This document shows, piece after piece, positions 1-6,881 of a stretch of 22,914 bases of DNA. Location: positions 1 to 22,914 of the forward strand of contig CAYNBZ010000037.1 of NCBI GenBank assembly GCA_964395975.1, in the 5' to 3' direction. A program made the position numbers and the translations under genes. How positions within the stretch are numbered: position 1 is the first letter of the stretch; every line of letters begins with the position of its first letter. Under the pieces are notes generated by a model. It worked only from the letters and a program-made list of their open reading frames with translations, made no database searches and was not told the DNA's origin. The DNA comes from Avimuribaculum sp964395975. Its GTDB lineage: Bacteria > Bacteroidota > Bacteroidia > Bacteroidales > Muribaculaceae.

Positions 1-175
1 CTGAGTGAAACAAGATAAGAATAACCATGATTTCCGCATCGCTCATCCGGTTGGGATTGTTGCGATGTCTTTTCTTCTTGTCTTCAACCATGTATTTTTC
101 CTGAACTTTGGCAAATTCCTTGCAAAAATCATCCGCCATACAATAAATCTCCGTAACTTTAGACTCTGAGAACAT
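1..175 (-). mobile_element. IS982-family transposase, N-terminal fragment (cut by window edge)
   Basis: Reading the minus strand from an ATG at 175 gives an open frame that runs off the left edge, about 58 residues. It starts MFSESKVTEIYCMADDF and continues through a basic stretch into NRMSDAEIMVILILFHS. I recognise this as the conserved N-terminus of Bacteroides IS982-family DDE transposases; the catalytic residues would lie outside the window. The element's end and terminal inverted repeat should fall between about 180 and 292, but I could not identify it without the other end. It is transcribed away from the flippase gene at 305. Family recognition is from memory of the N-terminal pattern. 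Confidence 0.72.
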
Positions 176-292
176 AGTGATAATCGCTTAAATGTTATAA
201 TTGAGTACTATAAATTTAATGCTTTTATCGCTATGTTCCTATTTCTCAGCAATATATTTATTCGCTTATATCGAACTCACGTTAATTTAGCG

Positions 293-300
293 TAATTTTG
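293..300 (+). promoter_or_regulatory. -7 promoter element upstream of the flippase gene
   Basis: TAATTTTG matches the Bacteroidota -7 consensus TAnnTTTG exactly. No TTTG or TTG is seen about 19-20 bp upstream (near 270-273), so the -33 element is missing or unrecognised. The box ends only 4 nt before the ATG at 305, so a transcript from it would have almost no leader. The IS982 end lies just upstream and may have replaced the native -33 region; that part is inference. Confidence 0.4.
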
Positions 301-304
301 TAAT

Positions 305-1768
305 ATGGATGCAGAAAACCTGAAGCTGAAAACTGCCAGGACACTTAAATGGAACACCATCGACCGGTTATCGTCACAAATACTGTATGCCATTACCGGA
401 ATCGTTCTCGCCAACCTACTCTCACCCGAAGAATTCGGGCTTGTGGGAGCGGTGTTGGTATTCCAGACTTTCGCTTCGTTATTTGTGGACAGCGGTTTCT
501 CCAATGCATTGATACAAAGGAAATCTCCAACTGAAACAGACTATTGCACCGTACTATATTTCAACATCGCCATGAGCATAGCCATATACATAATCCTATG
601 GTTCTGCTCACCACTTATCGACACGTTGTTTAATGCCAACGGACAACTCGTGGCTCCGGCTCGCGTCATGTTCCTGTCGTTTGTCATAAATGCCACAGCA
701 ATTGTGCAAACCAACCGCCTTACCAAGCGCATGGACGTGAAAATGATAGCCATAAGCAATACCGTTGGACTGATAGCAAGCGGCATCACTGGTATATGCC
801 TGGCATTGATTGGCATGGGGGTATGGGCAATTGTATGGCAAACCATAGTGCTTGTATCCACCAAATCGGCCATTCTATGGACTACATCACATTGGTGGCC
901 TCGGGAATGCTTCAGCATAGATTCTTTACGCTCCATTTTCAAGGTCGGAGCCGGAATAATGACAAGTTCATTCCTCAACATTCTGTTTCAAAACATCTAT
1001 TCATTCATCATAGGCGCATATTACAATCTCTCCAAGCTCGGATATTACACCCAAGCTGACAAATGGAGCAAAATGGGTGTAACTTCACTATCGCAAGTGG
1101 TTACCGCGTCTTTCCTGCCCATCTTAAGCGGTTGCCAAGACGACCCCGAACGCTTTCACCGAATGATGTCGAAAACTCACAAGTTCACTGCCTACATCGC
1201 CCTGCCATGCCTGCTGCTGCTTGCCGCAACTGCCACACCTATATTCCACATATTGTTTGCGACCAAGTGGGACGAAGCCATACCGCTTTTCCAAATGCTT
1301 GCCGTGCGTGGAATCTTTGTAGTGCTTACATCGCTATACAACAACCACATCATTGCACTCGGGGCAGCACGCCGTATGGTATATTCCGAAACTGTAAAAG
1401 ACACGCTTGCCGTCATTGCCATCATTGCCACCATCCCGTTTGGCATCACATGGCTCGTAGGGGGGCAGGTCATATCCTCCTTCGTGTATTTTCTCTATGC
1501 CATCAGGCTCACATCATCCACCACAGGATACAAAGCCTCCCGAATGCTGCGGGAACTGCTTCCTTATACCGCGATTTCAATCTTAGCACTTGTGCCGGTA
1601 CTGTTGCTTCCACAAGCGATAGAGCATCCCGTTTTGCTGCTCATTTTGCAAATAATGACCTTTGCTGCCGTTTTCATCACGGCCAATTATCTACTTCATT
1701 CGCACATACAAATGGAAGTCATATCCTACATCTTCCATCGTAGCAAACTACATAATAACAACATGTGA
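305..1768 (+). CDS. polysaccharide/lipopolysaccharide flippase (Wzx-like, MOP superfamily)
   Basis: A 487-residue integral inner-membrane protein with about 12-14 hydrophobic segments throughout, as expected for Wzx/PST-type flippases (usually 470-510 residues) that move lipid-linked oligosaccharide units across the inner membrane. The N-terminus (LKLKTARTLKWNTIDRLSSQ) and the segment DSGFSNALIQRKSPTETDY (about residues 62-80), followed by the YFN motif, are typical of the Polysacc_synt_3 / WzxC-like group. Substrate cannot be inferred. No glycosyltransferases lie beside it; its left neighbour is an IS fragment, so a former polysaccharide locus may have been interrupted, or the gene may simply be an orphan. 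The ATG at 305 is the natural start because the conserved N-terminal pattern begins at once. It is followed by 194 bp without a gene. Confidence 0.88.
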   Translation: MDAENLKLKTARTLKWNTIDRLSSQILYAITGIVLANLLSPEEFGLVGAVLVFQTFASLFVDSGFSNALIQRKSPTETDYCTVLYFNIAMSIAIYIILWFCSPLIDTLFNANGQLVAPARVMFLSFVINATAIVQTNRLTKRMDVKMIAISNTVGLIASGITGICLALIGMGVWAIVWQTIVLVSTKSAILWTTSHWWPRECFSIDSLRSIFKVGAGIMTSSFLNILFQNIYSFIIGAYYNLSKLGYYTQADKWSKMGVTSLSQVVTASFLPILSGCQDDPERFHRMMSKTHKFTAYIALPCLLLLAATATPIFHILFATKWDEAIPLFQMLAVRGIFVVLTSLYNNHIIALGAARRMVYSETVKDTLAVIAIIATIPFGITWLVGGQVISSFVYFLYAIRLTSSTTGYKASRMLRELLPYTAISILALVPVLLLPQAIEHPVLLLILQIMTFAAVFITANYLLHSHIQMEVISYIFHRSKLHNNNM

Positions 1769-1866
1769 TAAATTATATGCCGAGATGATAGAATTTTGGC
1801 AATACCCGACAAAGCCTTGCGTGCAATTACAGCAAAAGAATTATATGCAATCCACTTTTTTATCCG

Positions 1867-1874
1867 TATATTTG
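1867..1874 (+). promoter_or_regulatory. -7 promoter element for nnrDE
   Basis: TATATTTG fits TAnnTTTG and lies 88 bp before the ATG at 1963, giving a leader of roughly 80-85 nt. No clear -33 TTTG is seen at the right spacing. The rest of the 1769-1962 interval shows no gene and no convincing terminator for the upstream flippase gene. Confidence 0.4.
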
Positions 1875-1962
1875 TAAAAATTTTAATACGGCTCTCAAAG
1901 CGGAGTACCAATAGTATGCGTCATATTACTCCACCCCGACACAAATCATATAATAGGAAAAG

Positions 1963-3480
1963 ATGAAAATATTTACCACAAGTGAAATTCGAAAGATTGA
2001 AGAACAAACTCTTCAAGCAGAAGGCATTAACGAAATCGACTTGATGGAACGTGCAGCTTCGGCAGCCGCATTCGAAATTATGTCGAGATGGCGTCCGAAC
2101 CAACGGTTTGTAGTGTTTGCAGGACCTGGAAACAACGGAGGTGATGCACTCGCCATTGCACGCCTGCTCAGAGAACAGGGTTACAACCGCATCGAAGTGT
2201 TTTTGTTCAATATTCCATCGACCAAGCTGTCAAAATGTTGCATCCGTAATCGAGACCGGCTTGTAGAAATGGGAAACACCGACTTCACCGAGGTAGTAAA
2301 TGAATTTGAACCACCGGCCCTCGGACGCAATGATGTGGTAATTGACGGGCTGTTTGGAGCAGGATTGCGTGACCCATTGAAAGGAGGATTCACATCATTG
2401 GTGCAGTATATCAATGAGTCTCAAGCCTACATCATCGCAATCGACATTCCTTCGGGATTGTTCGGCGAATGGAACACCGGAACCGACCGGCGTAATATAA
2501 TCCGAGCCAACTTAACGCTTGCTTTTCAATTCAAACGACTCTCATTTTTCTTTGCCGAAAATGCGAACAATATCGGTGAATGCAAAGTTCTTGATATCGA
2601 CCTCAACCATAACGCAATAAGTAAAGCTCCAACCAATTATTACCTTGTGGAAGACTATGAGGTGAACAACTTGTTGCGCCGCCGACCCGAACATTGCAGC
2701 AAATATGATTTCGGCAGTTTATTGCTCGTAGCCGGACGTTACGGCATGATTGGTGCTGCGGTGCTTGCCGCAAGAGCAGCCATGAGAGCCGGCACGGGAT
2801 TGGTTACTGTCCACTGCCCGAGGTGCGGATTCGATGTGTTGCAGTCAAGCGTTCCCGAAGCCTTGTTCAGTGCCGACAAAAACGATATAGTAACAACCGA
2901 CATTACCATGACCCCACGCTACAACACAGTGGCATTGGGTCCGGGAATGGGCACTAATGACATGACAATCGATGCTATCGACCGTTTCCTGAAAACTCGC
3001 AACCTGCCTTGCGTGCTTGATGCCGATGCCCTGAATTGCATTGCAGCACGCCCAATGTTGATTGAAAGCATTCCGCAAAAATCCATACTCACCCCACATG
3101 CAACTGAATTTGAACGCATATTCGGGAAATTCGATACCGAAGAAGAACGTTTGAAAAAAGCCATAGAAGTGGCAAAATTACACAAAATAATCATTGTGCT
3201 AAAAGCTCATCACACTATGGTAGTTGACACCACAGGTAAAGTATATATCAACACCACAGGTAACTCAGGGATGGCAACCGCAGGCAGCGGCGATGTGCTT
3301 ACAGGTATCATCTCGGGATTGCTTGCACAGGGTTATAGTCCACAATTCAGTGCAATTATGGGTGTATATATACACGGATTGGCCGGAGACTTCGCCGAAA
3401 AGACTCATGGCACTTATGGCATGGTGGCAAGCGACATAGTTGACAACATTGGACGAGCCATCAAAGAAATCATGATGTAA
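1963..3480 (+). CDS. nnrDE: bifunctional NAD(P)HX epimerase / ADP(ATP)-dependent NAD(P)HX dehydratase
   Basis: A 505-residue cytosolic metabolite-repair enzyme that converts hydrated NADH/NADPH (NADHX, NADPHX) back to the active cofactors. The N-terminal YjeF_N epimerase domain (about 1-220) carries AGPGNNGGD (53-61), the IDGLFGAGL stretch (127-135) and AIDIPSGL (159-166). The C-terminal dehydratase domain (about 230-505), of the ribokinase-like YjeF_C family, carries GPGMG (326-330), DADALN (353-358), LTPHATEFERI (376-386) and the nucleotide-binding/catalytic GNSGMATAGSGDVLTG (433-448) with the expected catalytic Asp444. Length and domain order match the usual bacterial fusion (YjeF). The ATG at 1963 begins the expected MKIFTTSEIR start and is preceded by an A/G-rich stretch. 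It converges on ruvX, 33 bp between stops. Confidence 0.95.
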   Translation: MKIFTTSEIRKIEEQTLQAEGINEIDLMERAASAAAFEIMSRWRPNQRFVVFAGPGNNGGDALAIARLLREQGYNRIEVFLFNIPSTKLSKCCIRNRDRLVEMGNTDFTEVVNEFEPPALGRNDVVIDGLFGAGLRDPLKGGFTSLVQYINESQAYIIAIDIPSGLFGEWNTGTDRRNIIRANLTLAFQFKRLSFFFAENANNIGECKVLDIDLNHNAISKAPTNYYLVEDYEVNNLLRRRPEHCSKYDFGSLLLVAGRYGMIGAAVLAARAAMRAGTGLVTVHCPRCGFDVLQSSVPEALFSADKNDIVTTDITMTPRYNTVALGPGMGTNDMTIDAIDRFLKTRNLPCVLDADALNCIAARPMLIESIPQKSILTPHATEFERIFGKFDTEEERLKKAIEVAKLHKIIIVLKAHHTMVVDTTGKVYINTTGNSGMATAGSGDVLTGIISGLLAQGYSPQFSAIMGVYIHGLAGDFAEKTHGTYGMVASDIVDNIGRAIKEIMM

Positions 3481-3513
3481 CGAGCCAATGCGCGCTATCC
3501 GCCATTCTTAAAT

Positions 3514-3939
3514 TTACATATTTCGATATTGGCGGCTTTGCAGATAGTCGTTAAGCATTATAGTGGCAGCAATGGTGTCAACTACTGCCTTGTTGCGGCG
3601 ATCCATTTTCTTCATGCCACCGGCAATCATTGACTGATGTGCAATGGTCGAAGTAAAACGCTCATCATACATATCCACCGGCACACCGGGAAACTCTTTT
3701 CTCAGTTTCGCAAGGAACGGGGTCAGGTAACGCATACTTTCACTTGGCTGCCCATTCATCTGCTTGGGCAATCCCACAATTATCAATTCCACAGGCTCTG
3801 ATGCAATATATTTTTTCAAGAAGTCAATAACCTGTGCAGTGGGCACAGTTGCAAGACCATTTGCCACTATTTTCATCGTGTCGGTAGCCGCAATGCCTGT
3901 ACGCTTTCGGCCAAAATCAATCGATAATATACGTCCCAT
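3514..3939 (-). CDS. ruvX: RuvX/YqgF-family RNase H-fold nuclease (putative Holliday junction resolvase / pre-16S rRNA processing)
   Basis: A 141-residue protein, the normal length for the YqgF family, whose members are implicated in 16S rRNA 5'-end processing and proposed as Holliday junction resolvases. Visible motifs are IDFGRKRTGIA with Asp8, IIVGLPKQMNGQ (53-64), YDERFTS (91-97) with Glu93, and DTIAATIMLNDYL (121-133) with Asp121. These acidic positions correspond to the RNase H-like metal site. The ATG at 3939 is fixed by the family's first beta strand. It is divergent from the operon starting at 4147; the two share a 207-bp intergenic region holding promoters in both directions. Confidence 0.93.
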   Translation of the reverse strand: MGRILSIDFGRKRTGIAATDTMKIVANGLATVPTAQVIDFLKKYIASEPVELIIVGLPKQMNGQPSESMRYLTPFLAKLRKEFPGVPVDMYDERFTSTIAHQSMIAGGMKKMDRRNKAVVDTIAATIMLNDYLQSRQYRNM

Positions 3940-3943
3940 GCTG

Positions 3944-3973
3944 CAAAATTATAGAAAATGCACGATTTACAAA
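3944..3973 (-). promoter_or_regulatory. ruvX promoter (-7 and -33 elements)
   Basis: On the minus strand TAATTTTG (3951 to 3944) matches TAnnTTTG, and TTTG (3973 to 3970) lies 18 bp upstream as a -33 element. The -7 box ends 4 nt before the ruvX ATG, implying a leaderless or nearly leaderless mRNA. Confidence 0.5.
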
Positions 3974-4061
3974 TCGTTTCACTCTTCCAAACATTAAATT
4001 CTCAATAGTAAAACCACATTTTGACTGTAAAAGAGAGTTTGTGATTTACCTCACCTGAAGT

Positions 4062-4092
4062 TTTGCTTTTGTACAAAAATAAATTATTTTTG
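4062..4092 (+). promoter_or_regulatory. promoter of the four-gene RyR/TIR/STAND operon
   Basis: A -33 TTTG (4062-4065) and a -7 TATTTTTG (4085-4092) are separated by 19 bp, the best-formed Bacteroidota promoter in the window. Transcription would start near 4096-4100, giving a leader of about 50 nt before the ATG at 4147. This also argues against a start at the in-frame TTG at 4063, which would lie inside the promoter. Confidence 0.65.
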
Positions 4093-4095
4093 TAC
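4071..4095. repeat. perfect 25-bp palindrome over the -7 box (candidate operator)
   Basis: The arm GTACAAAAATAA (4071-4082) is mirrored exactly by TTATTTTTGTAC (4084-4095) around a single central A. A smaller perfect palindrome, TTTTGTACAAAA (4067-4078), overlaps its left arm. The right arm contains the operon's -7 box, so a dimeric protein bound here would block transcription. The left arm read on the minus strand is itself a -7 match (TATTTTTG), with a TTG about 20 bp away (4104 to 4102). The symmetry could therefore instead reflect two back-to-back -7 boxes. Confidence 0.6.
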
Positions 4096-4097
4096 GG

Positions 4098-4114
4098 TTG
4101 GCAATTCTTGCCAA
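4098..4114 (+). promoter_or_regulatory. perfect 17-bp inverted repeat at the predicted mRNA 5' end
   Basis: TTGGCAA (4098-4104) and TTGCCAA (4108-4114) flank a TTC loop. It sits right at or after the predicted transcription start. It could be a DNA operator, or a 7-bp RNA hairpin that stabilises the leader. Function is inferred from position only. Confidence 0.5.
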
Positions 4115-4146
4115 AACTCCAAGTTTGCAAATTTAAACAAAAAGCC

Positions 4147-6762
4147 ATGCCCGTCAATCCCATTTTAATTATCAATTACGTTAAATCTATTTTCGACTAC
4201 GCATCCATTATCTGTGGGATCGCAATCTTATTCCTAAGCATCTGTTTCCCCATGAACGAATTGTACAAGGTTTTTGGCCAAATACTGGGGATAGTAGGAT
4301 TTGTCTATATAATATACGAACTTTACTACATAATATTCCGACGAATAGACTTTGACTGGGAATTGACGAAAGGACGCTTTTTGAGAAAAGTGATATGCAT
4401 CGTTGTCTTGCTGCCGTTTTCTCTGACTGTCCTATTGTCAGGATTGAGCAACCATGACAACAGCACTCCAGGTCGATATTCGATTTGCTCGCCCAAGGAA
4501 CTTGTTTACGATGAAAACCTCTATGCAAATGGCGATGATATATCCACCGATATTCGCCAAAAGCAGGAAAGTCCGAACCTCTTATGGGCAGTATATTTCC
4601 ATTTCATGGATCCGGGAAATCAACACATGACCACATCAACCGTTGGTCGTGGCTGGGCTGCCCTTTTTGCTATCCTCGGTGTATTTCTGCTGAACGGATT
4701 GCTTATTTCAATATTGACAAACTGGTTTGACAAAAGGCAGGAACACTGGTCACGTGGAGAAATCAGATATGCTCAATACAATTTCCGAAAAGGCCGATAC
4801 GCCGTCATCATCGGAGCAAACGAAATCGTTGCCTCCGTAATTAAAAACCTGCTCAACCGCACAACCGAGAAAATCAACTTCAAATGCGAAGGTAACAACG
4901 ATTATATAATCCTACAAACGAGCAAAGAAGCTATCGAGGTACGAGAAGAATTATCGTCCCACCTGACGGAAGACCAACTCAGGCGCATTGTCATTTACAA
5001 TGCCATGCGCGATTCCAAGGCCGAACTGGAATTGCTATTCTTGAATAATGCGACAGAAATCTATGTCTTGGGCGAATCTACGGCTACATCCAAAGATGAA
5101 GGTGAAACATATCACGATGCAATGAACATGAAATGTGTCAATCTAATTGCCGCATGTATGGAAGAGTACCGGAAGAAACAATACAAATCAAACCATCCTG
5201 ATGAGTTACCCATCCACCGAAAGGTGTGTAAAGTAATGTTTGAATATCAGACAACTTATTCCATATTCCAATTCGCTGATTTGCCCGACATTGTAAAAAA
5301 TAACATCATATTCATCCCATTCAATCGCTACGAATCATGGGCACAAAGGGTATTGGTGGAAGGTTTCTTCGAGAACCCGGAATCACACCCCAAGGTCATA
5401 GGTTATACCCCTTTGGACGGAAATGGGATATCACCCGATTCTGATGAATATGTGCATTTCATTATAGTAGGAATGTCAAATATGGGCATAGCAATGGGTG
5501 TTCAAGCCATATTACAGGCACACTACCTCAATTATAAAAAAGCACGGTCAAGAATTACATTTATCGACACTGAGGCCGACAAGGAAATGGCGTTTTTCAA
5601 AGGCCGCTACGAAACCCTGTTTGAATTAACACGTCACAAATATATTGATGCAAATCAATGCGAGCCATGCCAATTAGAAGCCTCTTTCGGATGGACCGAC
5701 CCTGCCGAGCAAGAAAACTACAAATGGAGCCATCTAAGTACCGATGGGAAAAACTTCATCGATATAGAACTTGAATTTATAAAAGGATCTGTCGAATCGG
5801 AAGGTGTGAGAACTTATCTGCAAAAAATTGCAGCCGACACGAAGTCAAAACTCACAATAGCCATCTGCCTGATGCAAACACATCGAGCAGTAGCAGCAAG
5901 CCTGTACATGCCTATTGACATATATAAGAAAGTGCAAGAAATATGGGTATATCAACGTGAGGCTTCCGATATAATATCAAACCTTACAAACACAAAAGAA
6001 GCTGACAAGCGATATAAGAAATTGCGACCGTTTGGAATGCTGTATGGAGAATACATGAGAGACCGCTCACAATATCTCAAGGCTTTGTTGGCAAATGGAG
6101 CTTACGAATTAAGTAATGTCACAGACCGGAACATGGCTGACAAGTCAACATATAAAGACTTACGGGATAACTGGAAAGAACTAAACATAGTAAAGAAATG
6201 GTCAAACAAATTTTTTGTGGACTCCATATATCAAAAAATTCGAGGAGTTCTTCCCGAAATTGCAGCAAACAACGGGAACGAATATTCCTACAAAGAGAGA
6301 TTGTTTGACAGTGGCAACGTGGCTCATCTTGAGACCATTCTGAGAGAAGCCTTAAAGAAATATGAAAACATATTGGCTATTTGTGAACACAACCGATGGA
6401 ATGTACAACAACTATTAATGGGCTTCAGTCCTTGTGACAAAAGCAACGATGCAGCCTGTCACATTCTGAACGAAAAACACAAGAGCAAAAAAGAGCAACT
6501 GGACAAATGCGACAAGTCATCACCCGCCTATGAGCATTTGAAAATTGCCGAGAAAGAAGCAAAAGACAAATTCAAGACAGAAAAGGATCGGCTAAAGATA
6601 AGCGAGGATCGAATTCATCCCAATATATGCGACTTCGACCATTTGGATCATGTTGATTCACAAGCAAAGAATTACGACAAATATCTGAACAATTCCATTC
6701 CGGCAATAATTATTTTAGTGGATGGATATGACAAAGGCATAAAACTATCTCATTATAATTGA
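4147..6762 (+). CDS. CASTOR/POLLUX-like channel module with Rossmann domains and a C-terminal RyR-like domain
   Basis: An 871-residue membrane protein that I do not recognise as a named family. Hydrophobic helices lie at about 16-34, 43-63, 80-100 and 168-192. Between the last two is a pore-loop-like stretch, LLWAVYFHFMDPGNQ (145-159), recalling the aromatic-rich segment with a DPG/DSG motif in CASTOR/POLLUX ion channels. A cytosolic part follows with two Rossmann-like segments: RYAVIIGANEIVASVI (217-232) and HFIIVGMSNMGIAMG (437-451), as in RCK/TrkA-N channel-gating domains. The C-terminus has a RyR-type signature: CEHNRWNVQQLLMGF (746-760), then HPNICDFDHL (824-833) and KNYDKYLNNSIP (841-852). 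A Lys/Glu-rich, probably helical insertion (about 772-822) splits it. I chose the ATG at 4147 because the only upstream in-frame start lies within the promoter. It is first in a same-strand block with the TIR, STAND and RyR genes. Ion selectivity is unknown; a plain TrkA-like sensor without channel function is the alternative. Confidence 0.7.
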   Translation: MPVNPILIINYVKSIFDYASIICGIAILFLSICFPMNELYKVFGQILGIVGFVYIIYELYYIIFRRIDFDWELTKGRFLRKVICIVVLLPFSLTVLLSGLSNHDNSTPGRYSICSPKELVYDENLYANGDDISTDIRQKQESPNLLWAVYFHFMDPGNQHMTTSTVGRGWAALFAILGVFLLNGLLISILTNWFDKRQEHWSRGEIRYAQYNFRKGRYAVIIGANEIVASVIKNLLNRTTEKINFKCEGNNDYIILQTSKEAIEVREELSSHLTEDQLRRIVIYNAMRDSKAELELLFLNNATEIYVLGESTATSKDEGETYHDAMNMKCVNLIAACMEEYRKKQYKSNHPDELPIHRKVCKVMFEYQTTYSIFQFADLPDIVKNNIIFIPFNRYESWAQRVLVEGFFENPESHPKVIGYTPLDGNGISPDSDEYVHFIIVGMSNMGIAMGVQAILQAHYLNYKKARSRITFIDTEADKEMAFFKGRYETLFELTRHKYIDANQCEPCQLEASFGWTDPAEQENYKWSHLSTDGKNFIDIELEFIKGSVESEGVRTYLQKIAADTKSKLTIAICLMQTHRAVAASLYMPIDIYKKVQEIWVYQREASDIISNLTNTKEADKRYKKLRPFGMLYGEYMRDRSQYLKALLANGAYELSNVTDRNMADKSTYKDLRDNWKELNIVKKWSNKFFVDSIYQKIRGVLPEIAANNGNEYSYKERLFDSGNVAHLETILREALKKYENILAICEHNRWNVQQLLMGFSPCDKSNDAACHILNEKHKSKKEQLDKCDKSSPAYEHLKIAEKEAKDKFKTEKDRLKISEDRIHPNICDFDHLDHVDSQAKNYDKYLNNSIPAIIILVDGYDKGIKLSHYN

Positions 6763-6842
6763 CAAGTGTTGCAAATCTGTATCCACCGATTGAAACTACT
6801 GCAAATATTGCAGATTGAGACTATAATCATTAACATAAAAAA

Positions 6843-6850
6843 TAAATTTG
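6843..6850 (+). promoter_or_regulatory. possible internal -7 element before the SIR2-TIR gene
   Basis: TAAATTTG matches TAnnTTTG in the 119-bp gap between the channel-like gene and the SIR2-TIR gene, 31 bp before the ATG at 6882. No -33 element is seen at the right spacing. A small inverted repeat, TGCAA-ATA-TTGCA (6800-6812), lies upstream. It could be a secondary promoter giving separate control of the last three genes. Confidence 0.3.
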
Positions 6851-6881
6851 TTTTCCATCCACCCTCGTTTTAAACACGAAT

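Noticed and set aside
3499..3535. Inverted repeat CCGCCA / TGGCGG between nnrDE and ruvX as a bidirectional terminator
   Set aside because: Only 6 bp with a 25-nt loop, no T-tract, and it runs into the ruvX coding end; probably chance.
4063..4146. An upstream TTG start extending the channel-like protein by 28 residues
   Set aside because: The TTG at 4063 lies within the -33 TTTG of a well-formed promoter and the extension is K/F/Q-rich noncoding-like sequence. The ATG at 4147 is preferred.
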